Assembly (NCBI GenBank): GCA_044224905.1
Contig: JBGAJN010000001.1
Location: 1,922,001 to 1,986,000, forward strand
DNA from: JBGAJN01 sp044224905
GTDB lineage: Bacteria > Verrucomicrobiota > Verrucomicrobiia > Limisphaerales > JBGAJN01
Length of the DNA stretch: 64,000 nucleotides
Direction of reading: 5' to 3'
Program-made: the position numbers and the translations under genes
Notes under the pieces: generated by a model
Databases searched by the model: none
The model's input: only the letters and a program-made list of their open reading frames with translations
What the model was told of the DNA's origin: nothing
Part shown: positions 26,673-34,964 of the stretch, in pieces
Position numbering within the stretch: the stretch's first letter is position 1
How the letters are laid out: every line of letters starts with the position of its first letter

Positions 26673-28502
26673 TCAAATGATGCCCAGTTCGCCGCCTGCG
26701 GTTCGGCCGTCGATCGGGGAGCTGCCGCCGGTCTTGAGGTGGTTGCGCTCGCTGCCGGCGTAACCGGGGATGATGCGGCCCAACTGCGCCGAGGCGCTGC
26801 TGTCGTTGGCGCCCAGGTGGTCGCGGATGATCTCGCCCAGCACCGAGCGGTAATCCACCCGGCGGTCGAGGTAGCGGCCATACGCCCCGAACATGGTGCC
26901 GTTCTGGCCGCCGGTGCCAAGGGTCCAGTTGCAGTTCCGGCCATTGTAGGTCTCGCCCGTCGTGTTGGCGCAATACACCTTGCCGTTGACGTTGCCGCCG
27001 GCCACGAGCATGACGCTGGACTCGCCGTGGTCGGTGCCCAGGTTATTGTTCTGCGCCGAGGCGCGGCCGAACTCGGTCACGAACATCACCACGACGTCGT
27101 TCCAGGAACAGTTGGGCGACCAGGTCGGGTTGCTGAAGAAGCGGCGCAACGCGTAGACGGTCCAACCGATGGTGCGCACGAGGTTCGCGTGGTTGCCGGT
27201 GTGGCGGCCCGGGTCGGACGGGTTCGCCGAGTTGGGATTGGAGGAATCGCTGACCTGCGTGGAATGCGTGTCCCAGCCGCCAAGTTCCGTGCCGGCGATG
27301 AGCGCCTCGCTCTTGCCCAGCACCAGCGCGGCCGCCTTCACGTTGCGCATGAAATCATACTGGGTGTCGGGGATGACCTGCTTGTCCGCGTCATTGCCGT
27401 GCGCGGTGTAGCCGCCGTTGGTCGCGTTGCTCACCGGGAACAAATTGTAGCCGTAGCTCGCGCTGTGGACGGTGTCTCCATCGGTGACGACCGGGTCTTT
27501 GTAGATGTTCGCGCCGGTGTCGGAGAAATCGATCGCGGCGAACGTGTTCAAGACCCGGGGAATGTTCTCAAATTGCAACGCCAGCCCCGCGCGGTTGTCT
27601 CCCTTGTCGGGCCGGCGGAAATTGTTCGCCATGATGGACAGTCCGTTGGTGCTCATGGTTGCCCAGGCGGATTCGTTGCCCACGGTGTTGCCGATGCCGA
27701 TCTGGCCGCCGCCGGGGATGGATTGGAGGCTGAAGCGCCCGGTGTCCTCCATGTTCGTCATCGGCACCTTGGCGCCGCGCAACAGCAACGGCAGCGCGGT
27801 CTGGAAGGACACGCCCGTGAGCGCCTGCAAGCCGACCCCCGAGGGATCGTTCACCGCCGCCTCCTCCATCGCGCGATAGAAAATGCCGCTTCGGAACGAG
27901 TTGTCGCCCGGCTTGCCGTTCTCCCAGTAAATCTGGGAATCGAAGTGCGAGCGGGTCAAACTCGGGTAGCCCACCCGGTGGATGATCGCCAGGTCGCCGT
28001 CGTTGAACACCGGCGCGAGGAATTTCATGCTCGGGTGCAGCGCGGCGAAACCGTTGCCGGCGGGAATGGCGTGGACCAATTTGAATACCGGGTCCGAAGG
28101 CAGGCGGGGTGTGCCCGCAAGGTCGCCATACACCGTGGCGTCGAACATCTTGTTGCCCGCGTAAGTGCCGGGCATGGAGTTGTAGGCACCGGCCAGATTG
28201 TAGTCCGCGAGTCCGGTCGTGTTGTCCGTGGCGCTGGTCTGGCCGGTGCGCGGAATGTAGAGGCTGGACCGCTGCTCCGAATACGAGTTGTCGAGAATCG
28301 GAATGCAGGTGTTCAAGGCGTCCTGCCCGCCCCGGAGGAAGACGAAGAGCAATTTCTTCTTCGGGCTGCCCTGGCCGATGGTGCCCTCCGCGAGCGCGCG
28401 GCGCAGAAACAACGGCGTGTTGACCAGCGAAGCCAGCCCCATCGTCGCTCCCGCAAGGGCGCACTTCTCCAGGAATGAACGGCGCGTGTGAATGTTGATC
28501 AT
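26673..28502 (-). CDS. DUF1501 family Tat-exported protein
   Basis: A 609-residue protein starting MINIHTRRSFLEKCALAG, with a twin-arginine signal (TRRSFLEKCALAGATMGLA). The body carries the DUF1501 signatures: 'KKKLLFVFLRGGQDALNTCI', 'AALHPSMKFLAPVFNDGDLA', 'GGWDTHSTQ' and 'VVMFVTEFGRASAQNNNLGT'. This belongs to the alkaline-phosphatase/sulfatase-like superfamily that Planctomycetes and Verrucomicrobia encode next to DUF1800 (or DUF1549/1553) proteins. Its biochemical reaction is not established. It lies 26 nt behind DUF1800 in one operon. Confidence 0.85.
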   Translation of the reverse strand: MINIHTRRSFLEKCALAGATMGLASLVNTPLFLRRALAEGTIGQGSPKKKLLFVFLRGGQDALNTCIPILDNSYSEQRSSLYIPRTGQTSATDNTTGLADYNLAGAYNSMPGTYAGNKMFDATVYGDLAGTPRLPSDPVFKLVHAIPAGNGFAALHPSMKFLAPVFNDGDLAIIHRVGYPSLTRSHFDSQIYWENGKPGDNSFRSGIFYRAMEEAAVNDPSGVGLQALTGVSFQTALPLLLRGAKVPMTNMEDTGRFSLQSIPGGGQIGIGNTVGNESAWATMSTNGLSIMANNFRRPDKGDNRAGLALQFENIPRVLNTFAAIDFSDTGANIYKDPVVTDGDTVHSASYGYNLFPVSNATNGGYTAHGNDADKQVIPDTQYDFMRNVKAAALVLGKSEALIAGTELGGWDTHSTQVSDSSNPNSANPSDPGRHTGNHANLVRTIGWTVYALRRFFSNPTWSPNCSWNDVVVMFVTEFGRASAQNNNLGTDHGESSVMLVAGGNVNGKVYCANTTGETYNGRNCNWTLGTGGQNGTMFGAYGRYLDRRVDYRSVLGEIIRDHLGANDSSASAQLGRIIPGYAGSERNHLKTGGSSPIDGRTAGGELGII

Positions 28503-28528
28503 GATCGTGGTTGGTTTTCGGCGGGGAA

Positions 28529-30991
28529 TTACTGCTCGTGAAACGCGGGCGTGGTCAGGAGGAAGGCCACCATACGCCGGATGCGGAAGTCGTAATTCTG
28601 AGTGTCGATCGTCTGGTTGGCGAAGGAGCCGGCGCTGTAGTTGCCTGCGAGGTTGGTGTCGAGAATGTCGATGGCACGGCGCCGATAGTAGTCGAGGTTC
28701 GCCTCGCCCTCGCCGGGAAACAGGCAGCTCAGGAAAAAGCGGGCCACCGTGTCCGCGTCGTTTTGCTTCGCCGCCGGGACGAATTCGAACAGCAGTTGAA
28801 TCGGGCTGAGGCGATTGGGGCTGCCGTCGAGGGCATCCTCTTGGTCGTCATCCAGAATCGTGTGAATCCAACGCGCGCGCTCGATCAGCGCTCCGGCCCC
28901 GACATAAGCGGTGCCCGTCTCGGGATAACCGTCCGGAGTCTCACGGTCGAAAAGCAGGTAGCTGCCCATACGGCCGAACGCCACCGAAATTCCTTCAAAG
29001 ATTGGATCAGCCCTGCGGTCGAGCGAGGACGTGTTGACGGCCACGGTGAAGCTATTGGGGTTGAAGGTGCCGTTGGTCGAGAAGCGCAAGGCGCGAAGCG
29101 CGCTGACGCAGTATTCCAACGGGCTCTTGATCTTGCTGCCTTGGGCCGCCTGCGAGCGGAACAGTTTTGAATCGGTGATGGTCCGCAGCACTTTCCAAAT
29201 CTGGCCCTTGGGGCCGCCGCCCGGCGGATTCTCCCAGGCCATCATGCAGTCCCACACGAGCTGTTCCTCGGGCGTCACGACGTTGTCTGAAAAGTCGTAG
29301 CCCGTGGCGCCAAACCCGAAGTTGTCATGCACCAGCAGCCGGCAGAGTTTCACACTGATGAACTCCTGGGTGTAGGGCAGGTTCGCGATGTGGTTCATCA
29401 CGGTGTAGGCCTTGTTCGTGCGCGCGGCGTTGGTGTTGGCGTTCGCCAGGCTGCCCTCGGAGGTGGCCGGAATGTAGAGCGCGTAGCTGCCGGGAGTGGT
29501 GTTGGTTCCGTAGAGCTTGTTGGCGTAGTTGTAGGGCGGATTCATCCCGGAGCCGTTGAAACGGGATTCGACATATTTGAAGCCGGCGGGGCCGGGAATC
29601 ACCGGGCCGTTCGGGTAATTGTTGTTGTAGGAATTGCCGCGGGCGCCCGCGATGTCGTTCGTGGTCAGATAGAAGGCGTAGATGTTCGAGTTGCAGTGGA
29701 AGCTGGGCCGAAACTGGATGGTGTAAACGCCGCTGTTCTCCTTGTTGCTCGTGTCATTCGAGGTGAGCCGATAGGCGTTGGTTTCCGAGGCGTAAAGTCC
29801 AATGACCGGCACGCCGTTGCTCAGGTAAGCCTGATCGGAGCGGACTTTCTCCACGCCCCAGCCGGTCCACACGGCGGACAAGGCCGTGATGTCGCGTTGA
29901 TCGTAGCCGTTGTCCACGCCCATGCAGTAAAGCTCGAGGATTTCGCGGGCGTAGTTCTCGTTGGCCACGTCGGTGCCGGCTCCCCGGCTGGCGCGGGTGT
30001 CGAGATACGTGATCATCGACTCGCTCTCGTGCTGGATGCGCAGCAGATCCGCCCAGGTGCAGGCTGGGTTGTGCAGCGCATTGCGGTAGTCATTGTGTTC
30101 GCGGGTTTCAAAGGCCGTCGGGACGCGGTCGGGAATCTGGTTCTCCTGTCTCTGAAAACGGATTTCGAAGGTTTGGTAGGACTTGGTCCATTGGGAGACG
30201 AAATGATTCTCCAACCAGTAAAGCATCACTTCGAGGAACTGCCGGCGCGCGCCGATGCAGCGTTTGAGATACCAATCCTTGTAATTGTTGAACCCCATGG
30301 TGCCCGGCCCGGTGACCTCGGTGGGGCCTGCATACGCGTTGCTCAGGATCACGACGCCCCGACCGGAGAAGCGATCGCTGAGTGAGGCGTATCCGCTGAA
30401 CTGGTTGGTGACGTCCTCCGCGGCGGAGAAATCCCACGGCCGCAACTGCTCATCAATCCACTGGTCGGCCGTCTTGGTCGCACCCGTCGCGCCGGGGCCG
30501 CCGATGATGCCGTCGGCGTTGGTGCCGAGCAGTTGCACCAGTTCATACGGCGTCGGCCCGTAGGCGAGACGATTGAGCGCGATCGCGGTGAGCAGCTTGT
30601 TGCTGGAGATCGGCGTGATCACCGCGCGCTGGAAAGATTTGCTGCCGCTCGTGGTCGAGGACCAGTCGTAACCGACGAGATTGTTGCGCCCGGGCGTATT
30701 GGTCGTGGCGGAACTCGCGTTGGTGGTCCACGGACCGGTGACGTTCGCGCTGGTCAATATTTCCAACCGCTCCATGCCCTCGTAGGCGGGCACCGTCAGC
30801 AGAAGCGGCTGCGTGGTGACGTTGGTCGTGGGCGCGCTCGTGCCCTGCGCGACGATGTTGGTGACCTTGACGCCGCCGGCGACGCCCACGGTCACCTGAC
30901 TCGCGTTGGTGGGCGCGACTTCGGCGCGGGCGGTGAGGCAGGACGCAGTGAGCATCTGAACGGCGGCCAGCAGATAAGTCGCGGTGCGCAT
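28529..30991 (-). CDS. DUF1800 family exported protein
   Basis: An 820-residue protein. The start is MRTATYLLAAVQ, which gives a clean signal peptide ending at 'TARAEV'; the upstream extension is not protein-like. DUF1800 signatures are 'LLTAIALNRLAYGPTPYEL', 'LENHFVSQWTK', 'ALHNPACTWADLLRIQH' and 'ENYAREILELYCMGVDNGYD' (normally NFARE-LLELFTLG). About 80 residues at the N-terminus look Ig-like. It is always found with DUF1501 in these phyla; the function is unknown and a secretion or surface-assembly role is often supposed. Confidence 0.85.
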   Translation of the reverse strand: MRTATYLLAAVQMLTASCLTARAEVAPTNASQVTVGVAGGVKVTNIVAQGTSAPTTNVTTQPLLLTVPAYEGMERLEILTSANVTGPWTTNASSATTNTPGRNNLVGYDWSSTTSGSKSFQRAVITPISSNKLLTAIALNRLAYGPTPYELVQLLGTNADGIIGGPGATGATKTADQWIDEQLRPWDFSAAEDVTNQFSGYASLSDRFSGRGVVILSNAYAGPTEVTGPGTMGFNNYKDWYLKRCIGARRQFLEVMLYWLENHFVSQWTKSYQTFEIRFQRQENQIPDRVPTAFETREHNDYRNALHNPACTWADLLRIQHESESMITYLDTRASRGAGTDVANENYAREILELYCMGVDNGYDQRDITALSAVWTGWGVEKVRSDQAYLSNGVPVIGLYASETNAYRLTSNDTSNKENSGVYTIQFRPSFHCNSNIYAFYLTTNDIAGARGNSYNNNYPNGPVIPGPAGFKYVESRFNGSGMNPPYNYANKLYGTNTTPGSYALYIPATSEGSLANANTNAARTNKAYTVMNHIANLPYTQEFISVKLCRLLVHDNFGFGATGYDFSDNVVTPEEQLVWDCMMAWENPPGGGPKGQIWKVLRTITDSKLFRSQAAQGSKIKSPLEYCVSALRALRFSTNGTFNPNSFTVAVNTSSLDRRADPIFEGISVAFGRMGSYLLFDRETPDGYPETGTAYVGAGALIERARWIHTILDDDQEDALDGSPNRLSPIQLLFEFVPAAKQNDADTVARFFLSCLFPGEGEANLDYYRRRAIDILDTNLAGNYSAGSFANQTIDTQNYDFRIRRMVAFLLTTPAFHEQ

Positions 30992-31040
30992 GGGATACGG
31001 GAGATACGTTGAGTGCAAGTAGCGAGAGTGAGTCGAGCGG

Positions 31041-32069
31041 TTAATCGCGCGCGGGCGGAGGTTCCACGGCGGCAAGGTTGCCCGGTTCGGCCGACGGCTG
31101 CGGGGTGAGCACGGACACCTGCACATCGTCCAGGTAATGCACGGAATCCTTCTCCGACGACTCTGCGGGTTTCCCTGCGGAAAGGACAAACACGAGGGTG
31201 CGCGTCCCCCGCGGCAGCGGCATTTTCAGCGAGAACGTGTGCCAGCCGCGCTCGCCTGGCGCGGTGTCAAAAGACTGCCGCGCGATCGTCACCCCATCCT
31301 CCTCCGTTTTCTCCCAGAAGCGGTTCCTGGCTTTGTCAGGCGGTTGATTGAGCGCGAAGATGCGGATGCCGTAGCGCGAGTTGACCTCGCTGTTTGCCGC
31401 GCAGAACGAAGCGGTCACCTGCACTTCCGCACCGCGCACCCGGCAGGCCTTCGGCAGTGAGCGAAGATCGAGCATCTGAAAAACCGGCGACAAATGCGTT
31501 TTCCCCTGCTTGTCCGGCCGGGTCGGCTCCACCCGCAGCATGTGCTGCCCTTCCTGCGGCTCCACGCCGTTCTCGGCGGTTACCACCCGGGCCGATTCGG
31601 CGCCCCACGCTCCGACACGATTCGGCACGTTACGGGCGGTGATGGGGGTGGGGTCTTCCATTCCCGGATCGAACACCGCCACCGGCGTTTTCCGCACCGG
31701 GTCCACTTTCGGCCCGTCCGTCCGCGCGACCACGAACGCGAACACCAGCGACGTGCAGAACATACCGAACGCAATCCCCGCCGCCGCCGCCGCCAGCGGT
31801 CGCCGGGAAAAAAAACCGCGCGCCGGGCGGATCACCTTCGACGACGCCTCGGCCGGTGCGGAGTCCAGCAGCGAAACGATGCCGTCGTCCCGAAACCGGT
31901 GAATCAGCGCCTGCTCGTCCACCATCAGGCGCGCCATCGCGGCGCGGGCGGCGGGATCTTGGAGCAGCAGTTCATTTAGCGTGGACCGGGCCACGCCGTC
32001 CTGCGCGTCGCGCGCGGCGTGCAGCAGGGCCAGCAACTGATGTTCGAGGGAGGAAGGCTCTTTGTTCAT
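31041..32069 (-). CDS. Transmembrane anti-sigma-like regulator
   Basis: A 342-residue protein from MNKEPSSLEHQLL. The cytoplasmic N-terminus is helical and resembles anti-sigma/FecR-type domains ('LALLHAARDAQDGVARST', 'LLLQDPAARAAMARLM'). There is one membrane helix (about 91-115, 'PLAAAAAGIAFGMFCTSLVF') and an extracytoplasmic beta-rich domain ('HTFSLKMPLPRGTRTLVFVL'). Its ATG overlaps the sigma-factor stop (ATGA), which fits a co-translated sigma/anti-sigma pair. The outer domain may sense export or envelope state (inference). Confidence 0.75.
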   Translation of the reverse strand: MNKEPSSLEHQLLALLHAARDAQDGVARSTLNELLLQDPAARAAMARLMVDEQALIHRFRDDGIVSLLDSAPAEASSKVIRPARGFFSRRPLAAAAAGIAFGMFCTSLVFAFVVARTDGPKVDPVRKTPVAVFDPGMEDPTPITARNVPNRVGAWGAESARVVTAENGVEPQEGQHMLRVEPTRPDKQGKTHLSPVFQMLDLRSLPKACRVRGAEVQVTASFCAANSEVNSRYGIRIFALNQPPDKARNRFWEKTEEDGVTIARQSFDTAPGERGWHTFSLKMPLPRGTRTLVFVLSAGKPAESSEKDSVHYLDDVQVSVLTPQPSAEPGNLAAVEPPPARD

Positions 32070-32590
32070 GGGGCCAGACGGAGTTGACGTTCGATGCAAG
32101 CACTGAGCTGTTCGCGCAGCCGGAGCAGGATCATTTTCACCGCGCTCTCGCTGCGGCCGGTGGCGCTGGAAAGATCCCGCACACTGCGTCCGGCGAGGTA
32201 GTGCCCCTGGAGCAGATCCCGCTGCTCCGGCTTCACCTTCTGGAGACAGTTGCCGAGCGCCTCGCGGCGGTCTTCAAACTGCGCCGCCGCCGTTTCGGTT
32301 TCGGCGGCCATCGCGAGCACCACTTCCTCATCGAAGACCAGCCGGTCGCGCATCTTGTCGCGCAGATGCGACAACACGGTGAACCGCGCCACCGCAAAGG
32401 CCCAGGGCAGAAATTCTGTGTCCGGGTTCCACTCGACGGACTTCTCCCAAAGTTTCACACACGTCGCTTGCAGCGCCTCCTGCGCGTCCTGCCGGTGGGC
32501 CAACTGCGCGTGACAAAACGCCTCCAGCGCCGGCTGATGTCGGGTCAGCGCGGCGATGAATTTCGCGGGGTCGTGGGCAGAGGATGACAT
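32066..32590 (-). CDS. ECF-type RNA polymerase sigma factor
   Basis: A 174-residue protein starting MSSSAHDPAKFIAAL. Sigma region 2 is seen in 'HRQDAQEALQATCVKLWEKS' and 'FLPWAFAVARFTVLSHLRDK', and region 4 in 'LVKPEQ...LLQGHYLAGRSVRDLSSATG' followed by 'SESAVKMILLRLREQLSACI'. It belongs to the ECF subgroup common in Planctomycetes and Verrucomicrobia. It heads a leftward operon with its membrane anti-sigma, DUF1800, DUF1501 and DRNLRE-type genes. The sequence upstream is shared with the region before the PQQ gene (see 32586 and 38541), which suggests autoregulation. Confidence 0.88.
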   Translation of the reverse strand: MSSSAHDPAKFIAALTRHQPALEAFCHAQLAHRQDAQEALQATCVKLWEKSVEWNPDTEFLPWAFAVARFTVLSHLRDKMRDRLVFDEEVVLAMAAETETAAAQFEDRREALGNCLQKVKPEQRDLLQGHYLAGRSVRDLSSATGRSESAVKMILLRLREQLSACIERQLRLAP

Positions 32591-32632
32591 GTCACGGGAT
32601 TGATTCCAGATCAGGCGGCCCTGGTCACATTT
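32586..32632 (-). promoter_or_regulatory. Upstream motif copy 1, shared by sigma gene and PQQ cluster
   Basis: Read on the - strand it contains ATGTGACC, then GCCTGATCTGGAAT, and ends GACATGTCA, where the last ATG is the sigma-gene start. The same arrangement occurs at 38542-38587. Because the differences are not biased to third codon positions, a DNA-level signal (promoter, leader or sigma recognition site) is more likely than coding. Confidence 0.55.
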
Positions 32633-32736
32633 TTGTTTTGCAGCATAGACACACTTGGACTTCTTACTCGCGCGGCTTGAAACGGGTCCGTCTTGATTGC
32701 CGAAACACCTTCGCGCTGTCGGCGCGCTTGGCGTCG

Positions 32737-34914
32737 TCACTTCTTCCCGGGCAGAGGCGGCGTGCCGGGTTTCCATGCGCGAACGATCTCAAGGTCCTCC
32801 ACCGCTTTGGCGGTCAGCGCGGGAATGTCCGCGGTGCCGACGCGGTTGAGCAGTTGAGGCAAATATTGGCGTCCGTAAATGGCCGCGTATTGCTTCCAGT
32901 GAGCGAGCGCGTCCTCCACGTGCTTCAGCGCCGAGGCTTGCGCGGCGACCTTCCCGCTGGCGTTGAACTCGGCGAGGTCGATCGCGCCGCGGATTTTGGC
33001 GGCGAAGTAGCGGCCCAGCCACGCCTGCGCCTCGTAGTCGCCGAGCGTCAGTGCCAGTTCCTTGTCGGTGGCGGCGGCTTGTTTGCGGAGTGCAGCGACG
33101 AGTTGCAAGGTCATGTCGGCATCGCGTTCGAGCGCGGCGGCGACATCGGGCGGGGTCTGCTCGCTGACGGTTTTCTTGTCGCCCAGTTTTTTACGCCACT
33201 CCGAGATGCTGAGGACGTCCTCACCGGGCATGGTCTTGCCTTCCATGAAATGTCGGACGGTGTAGAAGCCCTTGTATTGTTCGGGGTGGCTGAGGTTGGC
33301 CTCAGGATACCAATGCACGTCGATGGAGCCCCAGTTGAAGCGGGTGACTTGCGGAATGATGCGCGAGGAAGCCTGCGATGCGGCAAAGAGTTTCTCAGCC
33401 GAGACGGACGGATGCCGCGCGCCGAGCACCCGCTGGAAATGCGCCTCGGGCAATGACGGGTCGTAGCTCAGACGGCCCCAGAGATTGAAACTGAACCATT
33501 GCCGGTCCCAGACAAGTTGCCGGCGCCCCTGCGCATCGACGGCATCGCGGCTGAGGAAGTCGCGGCCCCAGATGTAACCATCCGGCCCCATGTAGAAGCC
33601 CGCGAGTTTGTCGGGCCCCGGCATGTTCTGGATGAACGCGCGCGCGAAGTCCGGATCACCCCAGCGGAAGCTGTAGAGGTCATCGTTGCGCACGGTCAAC
33701 CAGGTGCGGTGCGCGGAGGTGATCTCCGGCAGCACCTTCTGGATGAACGACGGTGCGCGCGAGGCATACATGTGGGCGACCGCGTATTTGTAGCTGACCT
33801 CGAACGGCCCCGGATACTTCTCCCATTGTTTCAGGATGGGCTTCAGACCCGTTTCATGCAGCCGGTGGATGAGCCGAAACTGACGCGTGGGTTGCGTCTT
33901 CATCGCATCGCTGATGCCTTCGCCGTAAGTCGCCCACAGCCACTCTTCCTTGCCCGACTGGCCGTCCTTGTGGTCCATGTTTTCACCGGAGGTGATGCCA
34001 ATGCCGGCGAGGCGCGGATAGGTCAGCACGGTTTCACGAACGCTCCGGCGGAAGTAGTCGCGCGTGGTGGCGTTGTCCAGATCGTCCGTGATGCCGTATT
34101 GGCCGCCGGTGCCGTAGGTGAAGACGTTCCAAGTGAACCAATACACCTCGATGCCGCGCTCGTGTGCGTAGTCCATCACCGCGCGCCAGTGAGCGATCTT
34201 TTCGTCGATGGTGATGCGCTTCACGATCTCCTTCTTCTCCAGCATCCACGGCTTCACCATGCCCGTGCCCCGGGTGGAGAAAGAGTTGAACGGCTCCACC
34301 AAATCCGCCGTAGTGCGCCACACATCATCGAGCGCGATCTTCGGATACTCCGGCACCTTCACGATCGACGGGAACGGATGCATGCTCCAAAGCGTGAGCA
34401 CATTAAAACGGTCCCGCGCCATCCGGTCGAAGAGTTCGTACCAGAACTCCATGCTCCACATCTCGGGAATGTTCGCCTGCGCCGAGGTGCTGTTGTCCGA
34501 ATAACTCGGCGTGCGCAGATCGAGCGGGATGTTGAACTTGATCCCGCGCTGCGCGATGTGCGGCGTGTGGTCGGAATCCTTCAGCGAAGCGAACGTTCCC
34601 GTGCGAATCGCCTCGGCAATGTCGAGACCACCATACATGGCTCCTGCGGGATCCGCACCAATGACGCGGAGAACCCGTGTTCCATCATTGGTGCCCACTC
34701 GGATGCGATAGCTTTGCGGGGCTGCCTTGGCGTCTTTCTCGACACTCAGCGAGATGCGGGCATCCGTGCCTTTGTCAGTGGATACGCGGCTGATCTCGGC
34801 GGCGGCAAACTTGCCGGACTCGCCCGTGGAAGGATCATTGCTAATGCGCAGACTCGCGGCCACCGAGGAAATTGCGAAGAAGCCCAGGAGGATGGCTAGA
34901 TATCGGGCGTTCAT
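32737..34914 (-). CDS. Exported glycoside hydrolase-like protein with GH20b-like N-domain
   Basis: A 725-residue protein from MNARYLAILLGFFAIS, with signal peptide. The first 120 residues resemble the GH20b/zincin-like N-domain that precedes GH20, GH67 and GH84 barrels ('SYRIRVGTNDGTRVLRVIGA', 'GAMYGGLDIAEAI'). A TIM-barrel-like region follows ('FWYELFDRMARDRFNVLTLW', 'AVMDYAHERGIEVYWFTWNV', 'YPRLAGIGITSGENMD'), in which acidic residues such as the Glu of 'TSGENMD' could be catalytic. The last 200 residues are helical. An alpha-glucuronidase- or hexosaminidase-like role is possible, but I cannot assign the family. It lies 50 nt after the PQQ gene in the same direction. Confidence 0.65.
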   Translation of the reverse strand: MNARYLAILLGFFAISSVAASLRISNDPSTGESGKFAAAEISRVSTDKGTDARISLSVEKDAKAAPQSYRIRVGTNDGTRVLRVIGADPAGAMYGGLDIAEAIRTGTFASLKDSDHTPHIAQRGIKFNIPLDLRTPSYSDNSTSAQANIPEMWSMEFWYELFDRMARDRFNVLTLWSMHPFPSIVKVPEYPKIALDDVWRTTADLVEPFNSFSTRGTGMVKPWMLEKKEIVKRITIDEKIAHWRAVMDYAHERGIEVYWFTWNVFTYGTGGQYGITDDLDNATTRDYFRRSVRETVLTYPRLAGIGITSGENMDHKDGQSGKEEWLWATYGEGISDAMKTQPTRQFRLIHRLHETGLKPILKQWEKYPGPFEVSYKYAVAHMYASRAPSFIQKVLPEITSAHRTWLTVRNDDLYSFRWGDPDFARAFIQNMPGPDKLAGFYMGPDGYIWGRDFLSRDAVDAQGRRQLVWDRQWFSFNLWGRLSYDPSLPEAHFQRVLGARHPSVSAEKLFAASQASSRIIPQVTRFNWGSIDVHWYPEANLSHPEQYKGFYTVRHFMEGKTMPGEDVLSISEWRKKLGDKKTVSEQTPPDVAAALERDADMTLQLVAALRKQAAATDKELALTLGDYEAQAWLGRYFAAKIRGAIDLAEFNASGKVAAQASALKHVEDALAHWKQYAAIYGRQYLPQLLNRVGTADIPALTAKAVEDLEIVRAWKPGTPPLPGKK

Positions 34915-34964
34915 GGAAATGGCTGGTTGGTTTGTGCGCGAAACATTCTCCGCAGTTGGATGCT

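Noticed and set aside
26587..26973. Longer start for the DNRLRE protein
   Set aside because: The added residues are Arg/Pro/His-rich shadow sequence of the DUF1501 gene; the signal peptide begins only at the start I chose.
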